Source: UBA5004 sp964342515 (GTDB taxonomy: Bacteria > Patescibacteriota > Minisyncoccia > Phycocordibacterales > Zambryskibacteraceae). From it: a stretch of DNA of 32,766 nt. This document shows positions 1 to 8,083 of the stretch, one piece after another. The notes beneath the pieces were generated by a model. That model was not told the origin of the DNA. It ran no database searches and saw only the letters and a list, made by a program, of their open reading frames with translations. The stretch's first letter is position 1, and each line of letters starts with the position of its first letter. A program made the translations under genes and the position numbers. The DNA is taken from contig CAYFFP010000007.1 in NCBI GenBank assembly GCA_964342515.1, positions 1 to 32,766 of the forward strand, read 5' to 3'.

Positions 1-1
1 A

Positions 2-829
2 ACTATTTTCATCACTGAGTCCTTCGGCGGCCAGTCTACCGACTCGATGGGCATCGAGAATTGGATAGGGACAAAAAATATTTCGGGCGCCGACTTCGGC
101 AAACTTCTCGAAGACCACTTGAGGCATTATACTAATAATATTGTGGACATCAAGTTGGATAGGGTAAATAAGATAACATCTGGATTCAAAATAGAAACAG
201 AAAGCGGCCAGACTTACACTGCCAAGACCGTGCTCATTACTACCGGCAGTACGCGCAGGAAACTTGAGATTCCGGGGGCCAAAGAGTTTGAAAATAAAGG
301 CATCTCTTATTGCGCTTCTTGCGACGGTCCGCTCTTCGCGGGCCAAGATGTCGCTGTCATCGGCGGCGGCAACGCGGGCTTTGAGACTGCCGCCCAGCTT
401 CTAAATTATGCTGACTCCGTCACTCTATTGAACAGAAGCGACACCTTCAAAGGAGATGAGGCCACGGTAGAGAAAGTGCTGGCGCACCCGAAGATGAAAG
501 CCTTGAAGAACGCCGTGCCGAAAGAGATTAGAGGAGATAAATTCGTGAACACTATGATATATCATAGTGAAGGAAAGGATTATGAATTAAAAGTGGGCGG
601 GATATTCGTCGAGATAGGACTGGTGCCGACCACGTGGTTTGTCGAGAGGCTCATCAATTTAAATAAGATTAAACAGATTCCGGTAGACCATAAAACACAG
701 AGAACGGAGGTCGAGGGTATCTGGGCGGCCGGAGATTCCACCGACGGACTTTATCATCAGAACAATATCGCCGCGGGCGACGCCGTCAAAGCGCTCGAGG
801 ATATTTATCTGTATCTTCACGCCCGGTAA
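2..829 (+). CDS. trxB: Thioredoxin reductase, 5' end cut by window edge
   Basis: This flavoprotein uses NADPH to reduce thioredoxin. The frame is open from base 2, and the first internal ATG at 47 is not the start: residues before it (SFGGQSTDS) already match the FAD-domain region of the family. The N-terminal FAD-binding GxGxxG motif lies outside the window. Visible features are the redox-active CxxC in YCASCDGPLF (CASC instead of the commoner CATC), the NADPH-binding VIGGGNAG directly after it, and the C-terminal FAD motif near IWAAGDSTDG. The order FAD, CxxC/NADPH, FAD is that of low-molecular-weight bacterial thioredoxin reductase. The closely related alkyl hydroperoxide reductase F is less likely given the length. 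It ends just before a tRNA gene on the other strand. Confidence 0.93.
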   Translation, partial: TIFITESFGGQSTDSMGIENWIGTKNISGADFGKLLEDHLRHYTNNIVDIKLDRVNKITSGFKIETESGQTYTAKTVLITTGSTRRKLEIPGAKEFENKGISYCASCDGPLFAGQDVAVIGGGNAGFETAAQLLNYADSVTLLNRSDTFKGDEATVEKVLAHPKMKALKNAVPKEIRGDKFVNTMIYHSEGKDYELKVGGIFVEIGLVPTTWFVERLINLNKIKQIPVDHKTQRTEVEGIWAAGDSTDGLYHQNNIAAGDAVKALEDIYLYLHAR

Positions 830-830
830 G

Positions 831-903
831 TGCGCGATAGAGGGCTCGAACCTCTGACCCTCCCCACGTCAAGGGGATGCTCTACCAACTGAGCTAACCG
901 CGC
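831..903 (-). tRNA. tRNA-Val (anticodon GAC)
   Basis: On the minus strand a full cloverleaf can be drawn. The acceptor GCGCGGT pairs with ATCGCGC (one G-T), the D-arm is GCTC/GAGC, and the anticodon stem TCCCC/GGGGA encloses loop TTGACGT, giving anticodon GAC for GUC codons. The T-arm has loop TTCGAGC. The CCA end is not encoded. It is convergent with the thioredoxin reductase gene, one base from its stop codon. Confidence 0.96.
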
Positions 904-959
904 GAGTGCGAAAATATTAACATTTTTTGCCTAAAATGCTAGGATAAACGAGCTGGTAC

Positions 960-1046
960 GGAGGCGTGGCTGAGTGGTTTAAGGCACCGGTTTCGAAAAC
1001 CGGCAGGCTCGCAAGGGTCTCAGAGGTTCAAATCCTCTCGCCTCCG
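960..1046 (+). tRNA. tRNA-Ser (anticodon CGA)
   Basis: Acceptor GGAGGCG pairs with CGCCTCC. The anticodon stem CCGGT/ACCGG encloses loop TTCGAAA, giving anticodon CGA for UCG codons. The long variable arm expected of serine tRNAs is present (around AGGCTCGCAAGGGTCT), and the T-loop is TTCAAAT. CCA is not fully encoded. A tRNA-Glu gene follows after 11 bases, so the two are probably co-transcribed. Confidence 0.96.
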
Positions 1047-1057
1047 CCTTCAATAAC

Positions 1058-1129
1058 GGCCCCATCGTCTATCGGTCAGGACATGAGCTTTTCAAGCTCA
1101 GAAGCGGAGTTCGACTCTCCGTGGGGTCA
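1058..1129 (+). tRNA. tRNA-Glu (anticodon TTC)
   Basis: Acceptor GGCCCCA pairs with TGGGGTC (one G-T). The anticodon stem TGAGC/GCTCA encloses loop TTTTCAA, so the anticodon is TTC for glutamate. The T-arm is GGAG/CTCC with loop TTCGACT. CCA is not encoded. It directly follows tRNA-Ser. Confidence 0.96.
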
Positions 1130-1219
1130 TAACGCGAAGCGTTATGAGTCGCAGGCGCGACGGCGCCGAGGCGGGGTCGCGCAAATTTCTAGCAAGAAAT
1201 TATGCGTGACCATAATAAA
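1130..1219 (+). promoter_or_regulatory. Hairpin-rich spacer between tRNA-Glu and tsaD
   Basis: Three short hairpins can be seen in a row: AACGC-GAA-GCGTT (about 1131-1143), GCGCGAC pairing with GTCGCGC (about 1157-1191), and AATTTCT-AGCA-AGAAATT (about 1194-1211). They may process or terminate the tRNA transcript, or shape the tsaD leader. No U-tract follows any of them, so none is a textbook intrinsic terminator. Confidence 0.35.
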
Positions 1220-2281
1220 ATGAAAATCTTATCTATTGAAACCTCTTGCGACGAAACGGCGGTGGCCTTGCTTGATATAAGCGGGCCGCTTGAAAAGCCG
1301 GAAATAAAAGTTCTCGGCAATACTCTCTTGTCCCAAATTCATCTCCACGAGCAGTACGGCGGAGTCTACCCCAATCTTGCCAAGCGCGAACATCAGAAAA
1401 ATTTACCAATCCTTCTAGAACAAACACTGAAAGAAGCCGGTATTACTCCCCCTGCTAAGGGGGAGTTGCCGAAGACAGAGGGGGTCGATTTCATCGCCGT
1501 TACCACCGGCCCCGGCCTTGAACCGGCGCTCTGGACGGGTATTACATTTGCCGAAGATTTAGGCAAACGCTGGAACAGACCTATTGTCCCCGTAAACCAT
1601 ATGGAAGGGCATGTTTTCTCCGTCTTATACAATATTGATAAACCTTTACAATTGCCGGCTTTAGCATTGCTAGTTTCTGGCGGGCATACTGAATTGGTGC
1701 ATGTCAAAGATTTTGGAAGTTACGAAATTATCGGCAGAACTCTTGATGACGCCGCTGGCGAGGCCTTCGACAAGGTGGCCCGCATGCTCGGAGAAAAATA
1801 CCCCGGCGGGCCGAAAATTTCCGCATTGGCGGAGAAAGCTAGAAAAAATTATGAAAATGTCCCCCGGACATTTTCATTCCCGCGCCCCATGATTCATTCA
1901 AAAGATTTTAATTTCTCTTTCTCGGGTCTCAAAACAGCCGTGCTGTACAAATTAAAAGACAATCCGGAAATTTCAAAAGAGTTAGTCGCCAGAGAGTTCG
2001 AAGATGCCGTGGTAGACGTGCTTTTCAAAAAGACAAAAAGAGCTCTTGAGACACTTAACGTAAAGACCGTTATTGTCGCTGGAGGAGTATCGGCGAACAA
2101 GTACTTGAGAGAGAAGTTTCAGGAGCTCAATAGCTACACTCTGCACTTTCCTACTTCGCTTTTGACTACAGACAATGCCATCATGATAGGGATTGCGGCA
2201 TTTATACGCATCCAACAAAATCCAGAAATTATAAAGGACAAAAGTCCTATATTAGCCCGAGGAAACTTGTCTCTTATGTAA
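1220..2281 (+). CDS. tsaD: tRNA N6-adenosine threonylcarbamoyltransferase TsaD
   Basis: TsaD transfers the threonylcarbamoyl group to A37 of tRNAs that read ANN codons, working with TsaB/TsaE in bacteria. The start at 1220 gives MKILSIETSCDETAVALLD, the canonical N-terminus; an in-frame ATG at 1202 only adds six unconserved residues. The metal-binding HMEGH is at residues 127-131, LVSGGHTELV follows, and the ASKHA phosphate motif VAGGVSAN lies near the C-terminus. The length of about 353 residues is slightly above usual. An odd stretch, PPAKGELPKTEG at about 77-88, separates AGIT from VDFIAVTTGPG. It is encoded by a palindromic element inserted in frame (separate entry). Confidence 0.96.
   Translation: MKILSIETSCDETAVALLDISGPLEKPEIKVLGNTLLSQIHLHEQYGGVYPNLAKREHQKNLPILLEQTLKEAGITPPAKGELPKTEGVDFIAVTTGPGLEPALWTGITFAEDLGKRWNRPIVPVNHMEGHVFSVLYNIDKPLQLPALALLVSGGHTELVHVKDFGSYEIIGRTLDDAAGEAFDKVARMLGEKYPGGPKISALAEKARKNYENVPRTFSFPRPMIHSKDFNFSFSGLKTAVLYKLKDNPEISKELVAREFEDAVVDVLFKKTKRALETLNVKTVIVAGGVSANKYLREKFQELNSYTLHFPTSLLTTDNAIMIGIAAFIRIQQNPEIIKDKSPILARGNLSLM
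1445..1485. repeat. In-frame palindromic repeat inside tsaD
   Basis: The 9-bp arms ACTCCCCCT and AGGGGGAGT surround GCTA at 1445-1466, followed by TGCCGAAGACAGAGGGGGT. The block encodes about 12 residues that do not fit the TsaD family at this position. It resembles widespread G/C-tract repeats that insert into bacterial genes without breaking the frame; that comparison is from memory. Confidence 0.6.
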
Positions 2282-2307
2282 ATATGTCCTTAATGTCTTT
2301 TACAATT

Positions 2308-2323
2308 GTCTTTTATAAAAGAC
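2308..2323. promoter_or_regulatory. Perfect 16-bp palindrome upstream of valS
   Basis: GTCTTTTATAAAAGAC is a perfect palindrome located 31 bases before the valS start, in the 73-bp gap after tsaD. It could be an operator half-site pair. Equally, it could be a small hairpin overlapping an AT-rich promoter (it contains TTTATAAA). No clear -35/-10 pair can be assigned. Confidence 0.3.
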
Positions 2324-2354
2324 GCCGCGTGGCCGTGGTATCATAAGAAGACTT

Positions 2355-4460
2355 ATGCGCGATAAGTTTCTTAAACCATATAATCCACAAGAGACCGAGG
2401 CAAGAATCTACAAATTATGGGAAAAAGGCGGCTATTTTAACCCTGATAATTTGCCTGAGAGACACAAAGAGTCATTTTCGATAATTCTGCCGCCTCCAAA
2501 CGTGACCGGAGTACTGCATCTGGGATCAGCTCTGATGCTTGCTATTGAAGATATAATGGTCCGTTTCGAAAGAATGCGTGGAAAAAAGACATTGTGGATA
2601 CCGGGAACCGATCATGCAGCAATCGCCACCGAAACCAAGTTTCTAAAAGAGAGAAAAATATCTCGAAATGATTATTCGAGAGAAGAGTTTGTAAGGATGG
2701 TCAACGAATATGCTTTGGAGAACCAGAAGACAATAATAGAACAAATGAGGGCAATGGGAGCTTCATTAGATTGGTCACGCCAAGCTTTTACTTTAGATAA
2801 TGATAGAAAGAGAGCGGTTGAAGAAGCATTTATGCGCATGAATGACGCAGAGCTTATTTACGCCGGAGAATATCTGGTTAATTGGGATCTTAAGGGACAA
2901 ACGACTGTGTCAGATGATGAAATAGAGTATGAATTAGAAGAGGGTACACTTTATAAATTCAAGTATTCGTCTGAATTTCCGATCACTATTGCTACTACCT
3001 TGCCTGAAACTAAATTAGGAGATGCAGCAGTTGCTGTTCATCCAGATGACGAAAGATACAAGAAATATATTGGGAAGAGCTATAGAGTAACTTTCATGGG
3101 GGCGGGGCTTGATATTAAAGTAATTGCGGATGAGTCTGTTGATCCGGAATTTGGAACAGGCGCAGTTGGTATAACTCCAGCGCACTCTAAAAAAGACTAC
3201 GATATGGCGGTGAGGCACAGGCTTATGACAAAAGGTCAGAAGTTTAATCAGGTTATTAATGAACACGGAAGGATAATAAATTCTAACCGCTCAGTAAACG
3301 GCCTTAAAATCAAAGAAGCTAGAGAGAAAATACTTCAATGGCTAAGTGATAATAAACTTCTAGAAGGACAGGAAAAAATAGCCCACGAAGTTCCGAAAGC
3401 CCAGCGAAGCGGTGGAGCTATTATTACTCTCCCGAAACGCCATCAATTTTTTATCAACGTGAATAAGCCAATAGCAGAGAGGGGAAATAAAACACTAAAA
3501 GAATTAATGCGTGGACCCATTATGGAGAGGCGTATTAAAATTCTCCCGGAAAGATTTGAGAAGGTGTATCTCCAGTGGATAGATAATTTACGAGATTGGA
3601 ATATAAGCAGACAAATTTGGTACGGTCATCCTATTCCTAATGCTTGGTACAAAGACAATGAAACTCTCATCTCTATCAAAAAGCCCGGGTCGGGATGGGA
3701 GAGGATCGAAGATACTTTAGACACATGGTTCTCTTCCGGGCTATGGACTTTTTCGACGCTTGGATGGCCAGAACAGACAAAAGACTTGGAGACTTATCAT
3801 CCAACTTCAGTTTTGGAAACCGGATATGACATTTTATTTTTCTGGATAGCCCGCATGATTTTGATGAGCCAATTCCATATGGGAGAAATACCATTTAAAA
3901 CTGCGTATCTTCACGGGCTTGTCCGTGACGAGAAAAATAGAAAAATCAGTAAATCTTTAGGTAACAATATAGATCCGTTGGAAGTTATAAAGAGCTATGG
4001 CGCTGACGCATTGCGTATGGCTATGATTGTCGGCACCAGTGTGGGCAATGACAGCAAGGTTTCGATGGACAAATTCAAAGGTTACAAAAACTTCGCCAAC
4101 AAGCTCTGGAATATCGCGAGATATGTTATGTCGCAGAATCCGCCAGTTGGCGGACCGGAAGAATTAAAAAAAGAATTAATAGAAGAATTTGATGCTTTAG
4201 CGAAAGATGTGACAGTCGATATGGAGAACTACAGATTCTACTTAGCGGCGGAAAAAATTTATCATTACATCTGGCACAGATTTGCCGACCAGATTCTTGA
4301 AGAATCGAAGTCGAAACCAGAACTTCTGTCCACTATTTACTACCTGCTTGAGAACTCTCTTAAGCTCCTTCATCCTTTTATGCCTTTTATCACAGAGGAG
4401 ATTTGGAGTGAATTGAAAAAAAATAATTTACTTATGATCGAGCCATGGCCAGTCAGATAA
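2355..4460 (+). CDS. valS: Valyl-tRNA synthetase, compact form
   Basis: This class I synthetase charges tRNA-Val. The ATP-binding HIGH-type motif is HLGSA in PPPNVTGVLHLGSA near residue 57. The CP1 editing domain includes TTLPETKLGDAAVAVHP. The catalytic core shows DTWFSSGLW, and the KMSKS-type loop is KISKSLGNN. At 701 residues it is much shorter than the roughly 860-950 of typical bacterial ValS. It stops at the anticodon-binding helical domain with no C-terminal coiled coil, and the usual Cys-rich metal insertion before DTWFSS is absent (the sequence there is WYKDNETLISI). Base composition is visibly more AT-rich than the genes on either side. Its last codons overlap the next gene by 16 bases. 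Confidence 0.94.
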   Translation: MRDKFLKPYNPQETEARIYKLWEKGGYFNPDNLPERHKESFSIILPPPNVTGVLHLGSALMLAIEDIMVRFERMRGKKTLWIPGTDHAAIATETKFLKERKISRNDYSREEFVRMVNEYALENQKTIIEQMRAMGASLDWSRQAFTLDNDRKRAVEEAFMRMNDAELIYAGEYLVNWDLKGQTTVSDDEIEYELEEGTLYKFKYSSEFPITIATTLPETKLGDAAVAVHPDDERYKKYIGKSYRVTFMGAGLDIKVIADESVDPEFGTGAVGITPAHSKKDYDMAVRHRLMTKGQKFNQVINEHGRIINSNRSVNGLKIKEAREKILQWLSDNKLLEGQEKIAHEVPKAQRSGGAIITLPKRHQFFINVNKPIAERGNKTLKELMRGPIMERRIKILPERFEKVYLQWIDNLRDWNISRQIWYGHPIPNAWYKDNETLISIKKPGSGWERIEDTLDTWFSSGLWTFSTLGWPEQTKDLETYHPTSVLETGYDILFFWIARMILMSQFHMGEIPFKTAYLHGLVRDEKNRKISKSLGNNIDPLEVIKSYGADALRMAMIVGTSVGNDSKVSMDKFKGYKNFANKLWNIARYVMSQNPPVGGPEELKKELIEEFDALAKDVTVDMENYRFYLAAEKIYHYIWHRFADQILEESKSKPELLSTIYYLLENSLKLLHPFMPFITEEIWSELKKNNLLMIEPWPVR

Positions 4461-5140
4461 TCTACGCATTTCTTGGAGGGGTACTGCCGGCGCTCATCTG
4501 GCTCTTCTTCTGGCTCCGCGAAGACGGCAAGTCGCCCGAACCGGACGGCCTGATATTGAAAACTTTTCTCTTGGGCATGCTTGCGGTCGTTCTCGTTCTA
4601 CCGTTCCAAAAGGGCATCGAACTTCTTCTGCCGGAGGCCGTTGCTCTTTCGGTACTGCTGTGGGCTTTCTTCGAGGAGACGTTTAAGTTTGCCGCGGGCT
4701 ACTTCGGCGGCCTGCATTCGGTAGAGGACAACGAGCCGGTAGACCCTATCATTTATATGGTTACCGCGGCTTTAGGCTTCGTGGCCCTTGAGAATACGCT
4801 CTTTATCTTAGGGCCGCTCCTCGGCAACGAGATTACCCAGAGCATCATCACCGGCAACCTGCGCTTTATCGGGGCATCGCTTTTGCATGTAGTCTCCTCC
4901 GGCTTCGTGGGCGTCTCTCTGGCCTTCTCTTTCTACCGAGGAAGCCGCGCTTTGAGGGTCTTTCTCGCGCTTGTCTTCGCCATTATTTTCCATACCGGCT
5001 TCAATCTTCTTATCATTTTTTATAAAGGTCCGGGTACGGCAATCGCTTTCGTCTCGGTCTGGGCGGCAGTTCTTTACCTCCTCTGGGCATTCGAGAGAGC
5101 AAAAGCGATTGCGCCTCCGAATAATACTGGTTATAATTAA
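4445..5140 (+). CDS. PrsW-family intramembrane metalloprotease
   Basis: This multipass membrane protein has about seven hydrophobic segments. It carries the PrsW signature residues: EE..K in FFEETFKF (residues 77-81), an internal acidic/Asn pair in FVALEN (about 116-117), a conserved His in LLHVVSSGF (148), and H...N in FHTGFNLL (183-187). Known PrsW proteins cut anti-sigma factors or act in membrane stress. The substrate here is unknown, and no anti-sigma factor gene is visible nearby. The ATG lies inside the end of valS, so translation may be coupled. Hsp20 follows after 5 bases, suggesting a small stress-related operon. Confidence 0.85.
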   Translation: MASQIIYAFLGGVLPALIWLFFWLREDGKSPEPDGLILKTFLLGMLAVVLVLPFQKGIELLLPEAVALSVLLWAFFEETFKFAAGYFGGLHSVEDNEPVDPIIYMVTAALGFVALENTLFILGPLLGNEITQSIITGNLRFIGASLLHVVSSGFVGVSLAFSFYRGSRALRVFLALVFAIIFHTGFNLLIIFYKGPGTAIAFVSVWAAVLYLLWAFERAKAIAPPNNTGYN

Positions 5141-5145
5141 ATATC

Positions 5146-5619
5146 ATGGCGAACAAAGGAAGTTTTTTTGAAAGATTAACGGGAGCGGTGCGGCTCGATG
5201 ACGACGAAGAGGAAAAGAGCGGAAAAGAAATTTTCCCTGCCAAAAAAGGCGGGTCCGCCGGTCCGTTTGGCGCAGATGAGCAAGATGAAGAGGCGGAGCT
5301 TAGTATCGATGTTTACCAAACACCCTCCGAGATAGTGGTCAAGACTATGGTTGCCGGAGTCAAGCCCGATGACCTTGATGTCTCCATCACCCGCGACTCC
5401 GTTACCGTCCGCGGCGAAAGAAGCGAAGACAGAACGGTCTCGGGCGATGACTACCTCCACCGCGAGCTCTTCTGGGGAGCGTTCTCCCGCACCATTGCCT
5501 TACCGGAAGAGGTTGACGTCGACGGCGCCGAAGCAAGCGAGAAGTACGGCATGCTTATCCTCCGTCTCCCCAAGCTCGACAAAAACAAGCAGACCCGCTT
5601 GCGCGTGAAAGGGAATTGA
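5146..5619 (+). CDS. Hsp20/alpha-crystallin small heat-shock protein
   Basis: This is an ATP-independent holdase that binds unfolding proteins. The alpha-crystallin domain spans roughly residues 48-150: ELSIDVYQTPSEIVV starts the sheet, VSITRDSVTVRGER is the strand pair, and LHRELFWGAFSRTIALPEEV followed by YGMLILRLPKL is the conserved C-terminal half. A charged N-terminal region (DDDEEEKSGKE) precedes it. At 157 residues the size is usual. The start at 5146 follows the PrsW gene by 5 bases. The stop at 5617-5619 is six bases before the attL core of the integrated element, so the insertion did not disturb the gene. Confidence 0.92.
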   Translation: MANKGSFFERLTGAVRLDDDEEEKSGKEIFPAKKGGSAGPFGADEQDEEAELSIDVYQTPSEIVVKTMVAGVKPDDLDVSITRDSVTVRGERSEDRTVSGDDYLHRELFWGAFSRTIALPEEVDVDGAEASEKYGMLILRLPKLDKNKQTRLRVKGN

Positions 5620-5625
5620 TACTTT

Positions 5626-5628
5626 GTG
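5626..5628 (+). other. attL core of the integrated element
   Basis: The core GTG is followed by TATCTATACTACC (element end A) and preceded by host sequence GATACTTT. Identity with the internal inverted attP begins exactly here; the base before it differs (T at 5625 versus G in attP). Confidence 0.75.
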
Positions 5629-5773
5629 TATCTATACTACCAAATCAGAACCTATTTTCAGAACAATCATTAACTCGCGCGCCTTCGGCGCGCTCGAGCC
5701 TCGCCCCATCGCTTATCATTCTTTTTAGAGTTGGCGGGGGTTAGATTTTTTTGAGAGGTATGAGCGATGGGGC
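5626..5773 (+). repeat. Element-end repeat A, left copy (148 bp)
   Basis: This is identical, in reverse complement, to 12792-12939 over 148 bp by direct reading. It contains a hairpin with a UUCG-type loop (GCGCGCC/GGCGCGC around 5678-5694). It also holds an 11-bp inverted pair, GCCCCATCGCT and AGCGATGGGGC, about 50 bases apart near its inner end. It carries no ORF. It is one end of the mobile element, starting at the attL core. Confidence 0.93.
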
Positions 5774-6230
5774 TCGGCTTTAAATGCATTGTGCTCGGTC
5801 TGTCTTCTAGTGGGACTACGGGTGCACCACTCGGTATCCACCTCGGGCTGTTACCGCTATGGCTACGAGCGCCTAGTGCCTAGGTTTGGGCAGGTAGGCG
5901 AACGGCTCAAATACCAGTAAATGAGCCGTTCGCTCTGCCCATGCTTTTTGGGGAGAGGAAAAGATCCTCTCCCCAGCTTCGCCTCGGCTCGTGCTCCGCT
6001 ACGCTCCGCATCCAGCAGAGCTGGACAGGGCTCGCCCCACCCGGCTCAGCCAACCCCTCTCCTTGTTTTCATATTTACTTGTAGGGTGTCGCTTTCGCTA
6101 TTACTTATAGAGACTTCGTTTAACGTCGGCGCTCGTGTAGTCCAAGCCATAGCGGTAACAGCCCGAGACTCATTCATCATGCACTTGGCCCACCCTACCC
6201 ATCCGCGTGCAAACAGCTTTGCTGTACTCC
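5774..6230. ncRNA. Structured non-coding region; candidate RNA or DNA origin
   Basis: No credible gene is seen in these 457 bases; a 106-codon ORF here runs through the hairpins and is rejected. A perfect 23-bp inverted pair (5842-5864 with 6145-6167) continues as a 9-bp pair (5865-5873 with 6128-6136), leaving an 8-base bulge. Seven bases of that bulge, GTAGTCC (6137-6143), are complementary to GGACTAC at 5813-5819, which would form a pseudoknot. Inside the stem are two strong hairpins: 5888-5940 (arms GGGCAG and GCGAACGGCTCA) and 5950-5974 (GGGGAGAGGA). This is the layout of a large structured RNA, or of a plasmid-like origin or transfer origin. Strand and function are unknown. Confidence 0.5.
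6180..6211. repeat. C-rich loop hairpin, arm 1 copy
   Basis: TGCAC and GTGCA enclose TTGGCCCACCCTACCCATCC. A closely similar hairpin with a different but still pairing stem sits at 13124-13157. Both lie 15-20 bases downstream of the 3' end of a minus-strand gene. On the minus strand the loop reads GGGTAGGGTGGG. Confidence 0.5.
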
Positions 6231-6806
6231 CTAGATTCTAGAATACGAAATTCCTTTACCAGTTTTACCGTTCTGTTTTATCTTTCCTTCTTTCTCTAGT
6301 TGTGAGAGATAGCGCGTGGCAGTAGCGTCAGATACATGCAGAAGTTTTTCTACTTCGTCATTGTTTATTTTAGATTTTCTAAGAAACATTCCCATTATTT
6401 TTTCTAGTTTCTTATGCTTGCGAAACTGGATCATTTCTCTAGCCTTCGCTAGAAGAGTTAGTTTCGCAAACGGCTCATTTACCGTTACTTGAGCCGTTGG
6501 AGTTTGAGAAGGCTCTGAAACTGGTTGATTTACGCTTGGATTTTCAGTTTGCCTGTCCGCCACAGCTTCAGCGTCGGCGGGAGCCGTTTGCTCGATCTGG
6601 CTGTTTTCAGGGCTAGATGGCTCATTATCATTATTGACCGGAATGGCACTTTCGGCCTCTGTGGGGCTTTCTGGGGCTTGCGGGGACATCTCGACTTGCT
6701 TGGATATGCTCGGCGGAATAGGTGCAGGCTCGGTGGGCTCGGGGGTGGCTATGGGTTGAAAATTATTTTCTGAAGGTGGATTTTCTTGTAATTCTTCAGG
6801 CATCAA
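6231..6806 (-). CDS. Winged-helix DNA-binding protein with disordered Pro-rich N-terminus
   Basis: This 191-residue protein has two parts. Residues 1-110 are dominated by Pro, Glu, Ser, Thr and Asn and look disordered. Residues about 115-191 look like a winged helix-turn-helix: a basic helix (FRKHKKLEKIMGMFLRK), then NNDEVEKLLHVSDATATRYL as helix-turn-helix and LEKEGKIKQNGKTGKGISY as the wing. It may regulate element genes or bind element DNA. The coiled-coil gene lies 20 bases upstream on the same strand, so the two form an operon diverging from the coupling ATPase. I do not recognise a named family. Confidence 0.7.
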   Translation of the reverse strand: MMPEELQENPPSENNFQPIATPEPTEPAPIPPSISKQVEMSPQAPESPTEAESAIPVNNDNEPSSPENSQIEQTAPADAEAVADRQTENPSVNQPVSEPSQTPTAQVTVNEPFAKLTLLAKAREMIQFRKHKKLEKIMGMFLRKSKINNDEVEKLLHVSDATATRYLSQLEKEGKIKQNGKTGKGISYSRI

Positions 6807-6826
6807 GAATTTGATAAATACTTATA

Positions 6827-8068
6827 TTACTTTTTATTTTCTAGTTTTTCGCCAGGATTGACCTCCGCAAGTTTTGAACCGCCAGCTTTATTAACAACTT
6901 CTTGCCAAGTATCAAAAACAGCTTTAACTTCTGGTTTTTTGTTAGCTTCATTCCAGTTACGATAAATAGCTCCTGTTGAGTAGTTGGGGCGATCTGTGCC
7001 TTTCATAATACCCGCTGATCTCTCCACTTCTTCAGTTAATGTTGAGCTAAGTTGCTTAGAAAAATGTTCATAACTTTCCCCAAAAGGCTCCACCCCTCTA
7101 TCTTTGGCCAATTCCACACATCTATTTTCAATCTCCCAACCTTTCAAAACTGCATCTCTATATTTTCCGGATAGCTCTGCTAATTTATCTTCTCGTCTTT
7201 GTTTCTCACTTTTCTTAGAATCGCCTAAAGTTTTTTCTGAATCTGAAGTTCTCTTTTGAAGTCCTTCATATTGTCTAAAGGCTAGTTCAGCTTTACCTAA
7301 ACCTCCTAACGCTTTTTTCTCTTTACCCTTGAAAAGACCGAGAGATTTTTTTATCTCATCAATTCCTTGCCTTATCTCCTCCCAAGACTTAGATCGATCA
7401 AAAAGGTCTAAAAGAGAGCGAGCAAACTCATTACCGTTGAATTCTTTTAATTGGTCTTCAAAAATTTTCTTCGCTTCATTTCTCGATCGTTCGGCATCTC
7501 TTTTCTCTCCAGCTATTGAACTTTCCCAACTAGAATTATCAGAGGGTTTTTCTTGAGAAAGTTTTTTTATCTCACCACCTAAATTTGCTACAACAGATTG
7601 TGCTTCATAAAATTCTTTTAAAAGTTCATTCACTTCTATTTGATAGTCTTTTTCTAATGCTTCTGATTGTAATTTTAATAGTACATCTGGAATGTTAGAA
7701 ATAGAGTCAACTCGCTGATTCATTTCTTCGGCTTTTTTCTCTAAGGAATCAACCAGCGCTTCAAGCTCCTCAATTTTTGCTAGACTTTCTGGATCATCAA
7801 GTTGGCGATATCCTTCTAAAACTTTCCGAGTTTCAGCTAAAAGATCATCATTTTCTTTAAGTTGCGAAATTAAAGATTCCCGATCAATAATTTTCTGGTC
7901 AGTATCTTGTGCCTGACGGACTTGATTCTCTTCAATTCTTTGTTCGAGTTCTTTTTTAAGGCGATCCAAATCTTCTGCCGTCGGGAGTTTCTGTTCAATA
8001 GCATCGGTAGTTTCTTGCTGTGGTTGCTCTCCTTCTATTCGTTCATCTTTTGGTCCTTCCGCTCCCAT
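6827..8068 (-). CDS. Coiled-coil protein of unknown function
   Basis: A 413-residue, highly charged protein with long heptad-like stretches from about residue 15 to 200 and again around 230-320 (for example DSLEKKAEEMNQRVDS). There is no signal peptide or membrane segment. The C-terminal 80 residues are less helical and include the stretch RPNYSTGAIYRNW. It shares a divergent promoter region with the coupling ATPase and is followed by the winged-helix gene. Such proteins often act as structural or partner factors for DNA transfer or segregation, but nothing in the sequence proves this. Confidence 0.6.
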   Translation of the reverse strand: MGAEGPKDERIEGEQPQQETTDAIEQKLPTAEDLDRLKKELEQRIEENQVRQAQDTDQKIIDRESLISQLKENDDLLAETRKVLEGYRQLDDPESLAKIEELEALVDSLEKKAEEMNQRVDSISNIPDVLLKLQSEALEKDYQIEVNELLKEFYEAQSVVANLGGEIKKLSQEKPSDNSSWESSIAGEKRDAERSRNEAKKIFEDQLKEFNGNEFARSLLDLFDRSKSWEEIRQGIDEIKKSLGLFKGKEKKALGGLGKAELAFRQYEGLQKRTSDSEKTLGDSKKSEKQRREDKLAELSGKYRDAVLKGWEIENRCVELAKDRGVEPFGESYEHFSKQLSSTLTEEVERSAGIMKGTDRPNYSTGAIYRNWNEANKKPEVKAVFDTWQEVVNKAGGSKLAEVNPGEKLENKK

Positions 8069-8083
8069 GTAATTTATTATCTA

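Noticed and set aside
966..1223. An 85-codon ORF beginning MAEWFKAPVSKTG
   Set aside because: It is a translation of tRNA-Ser and tRNA-Glu and the following hairpins; this peptide start is a known artefact of serine tRNA genes.
5921..6241. A 106-codon plus-strand ORF in the structured region
   Set aside because: It runs through strong hairpins, is rich in Arg and Ser from a repetitive GC-rich tract, and has no recognisable domain.
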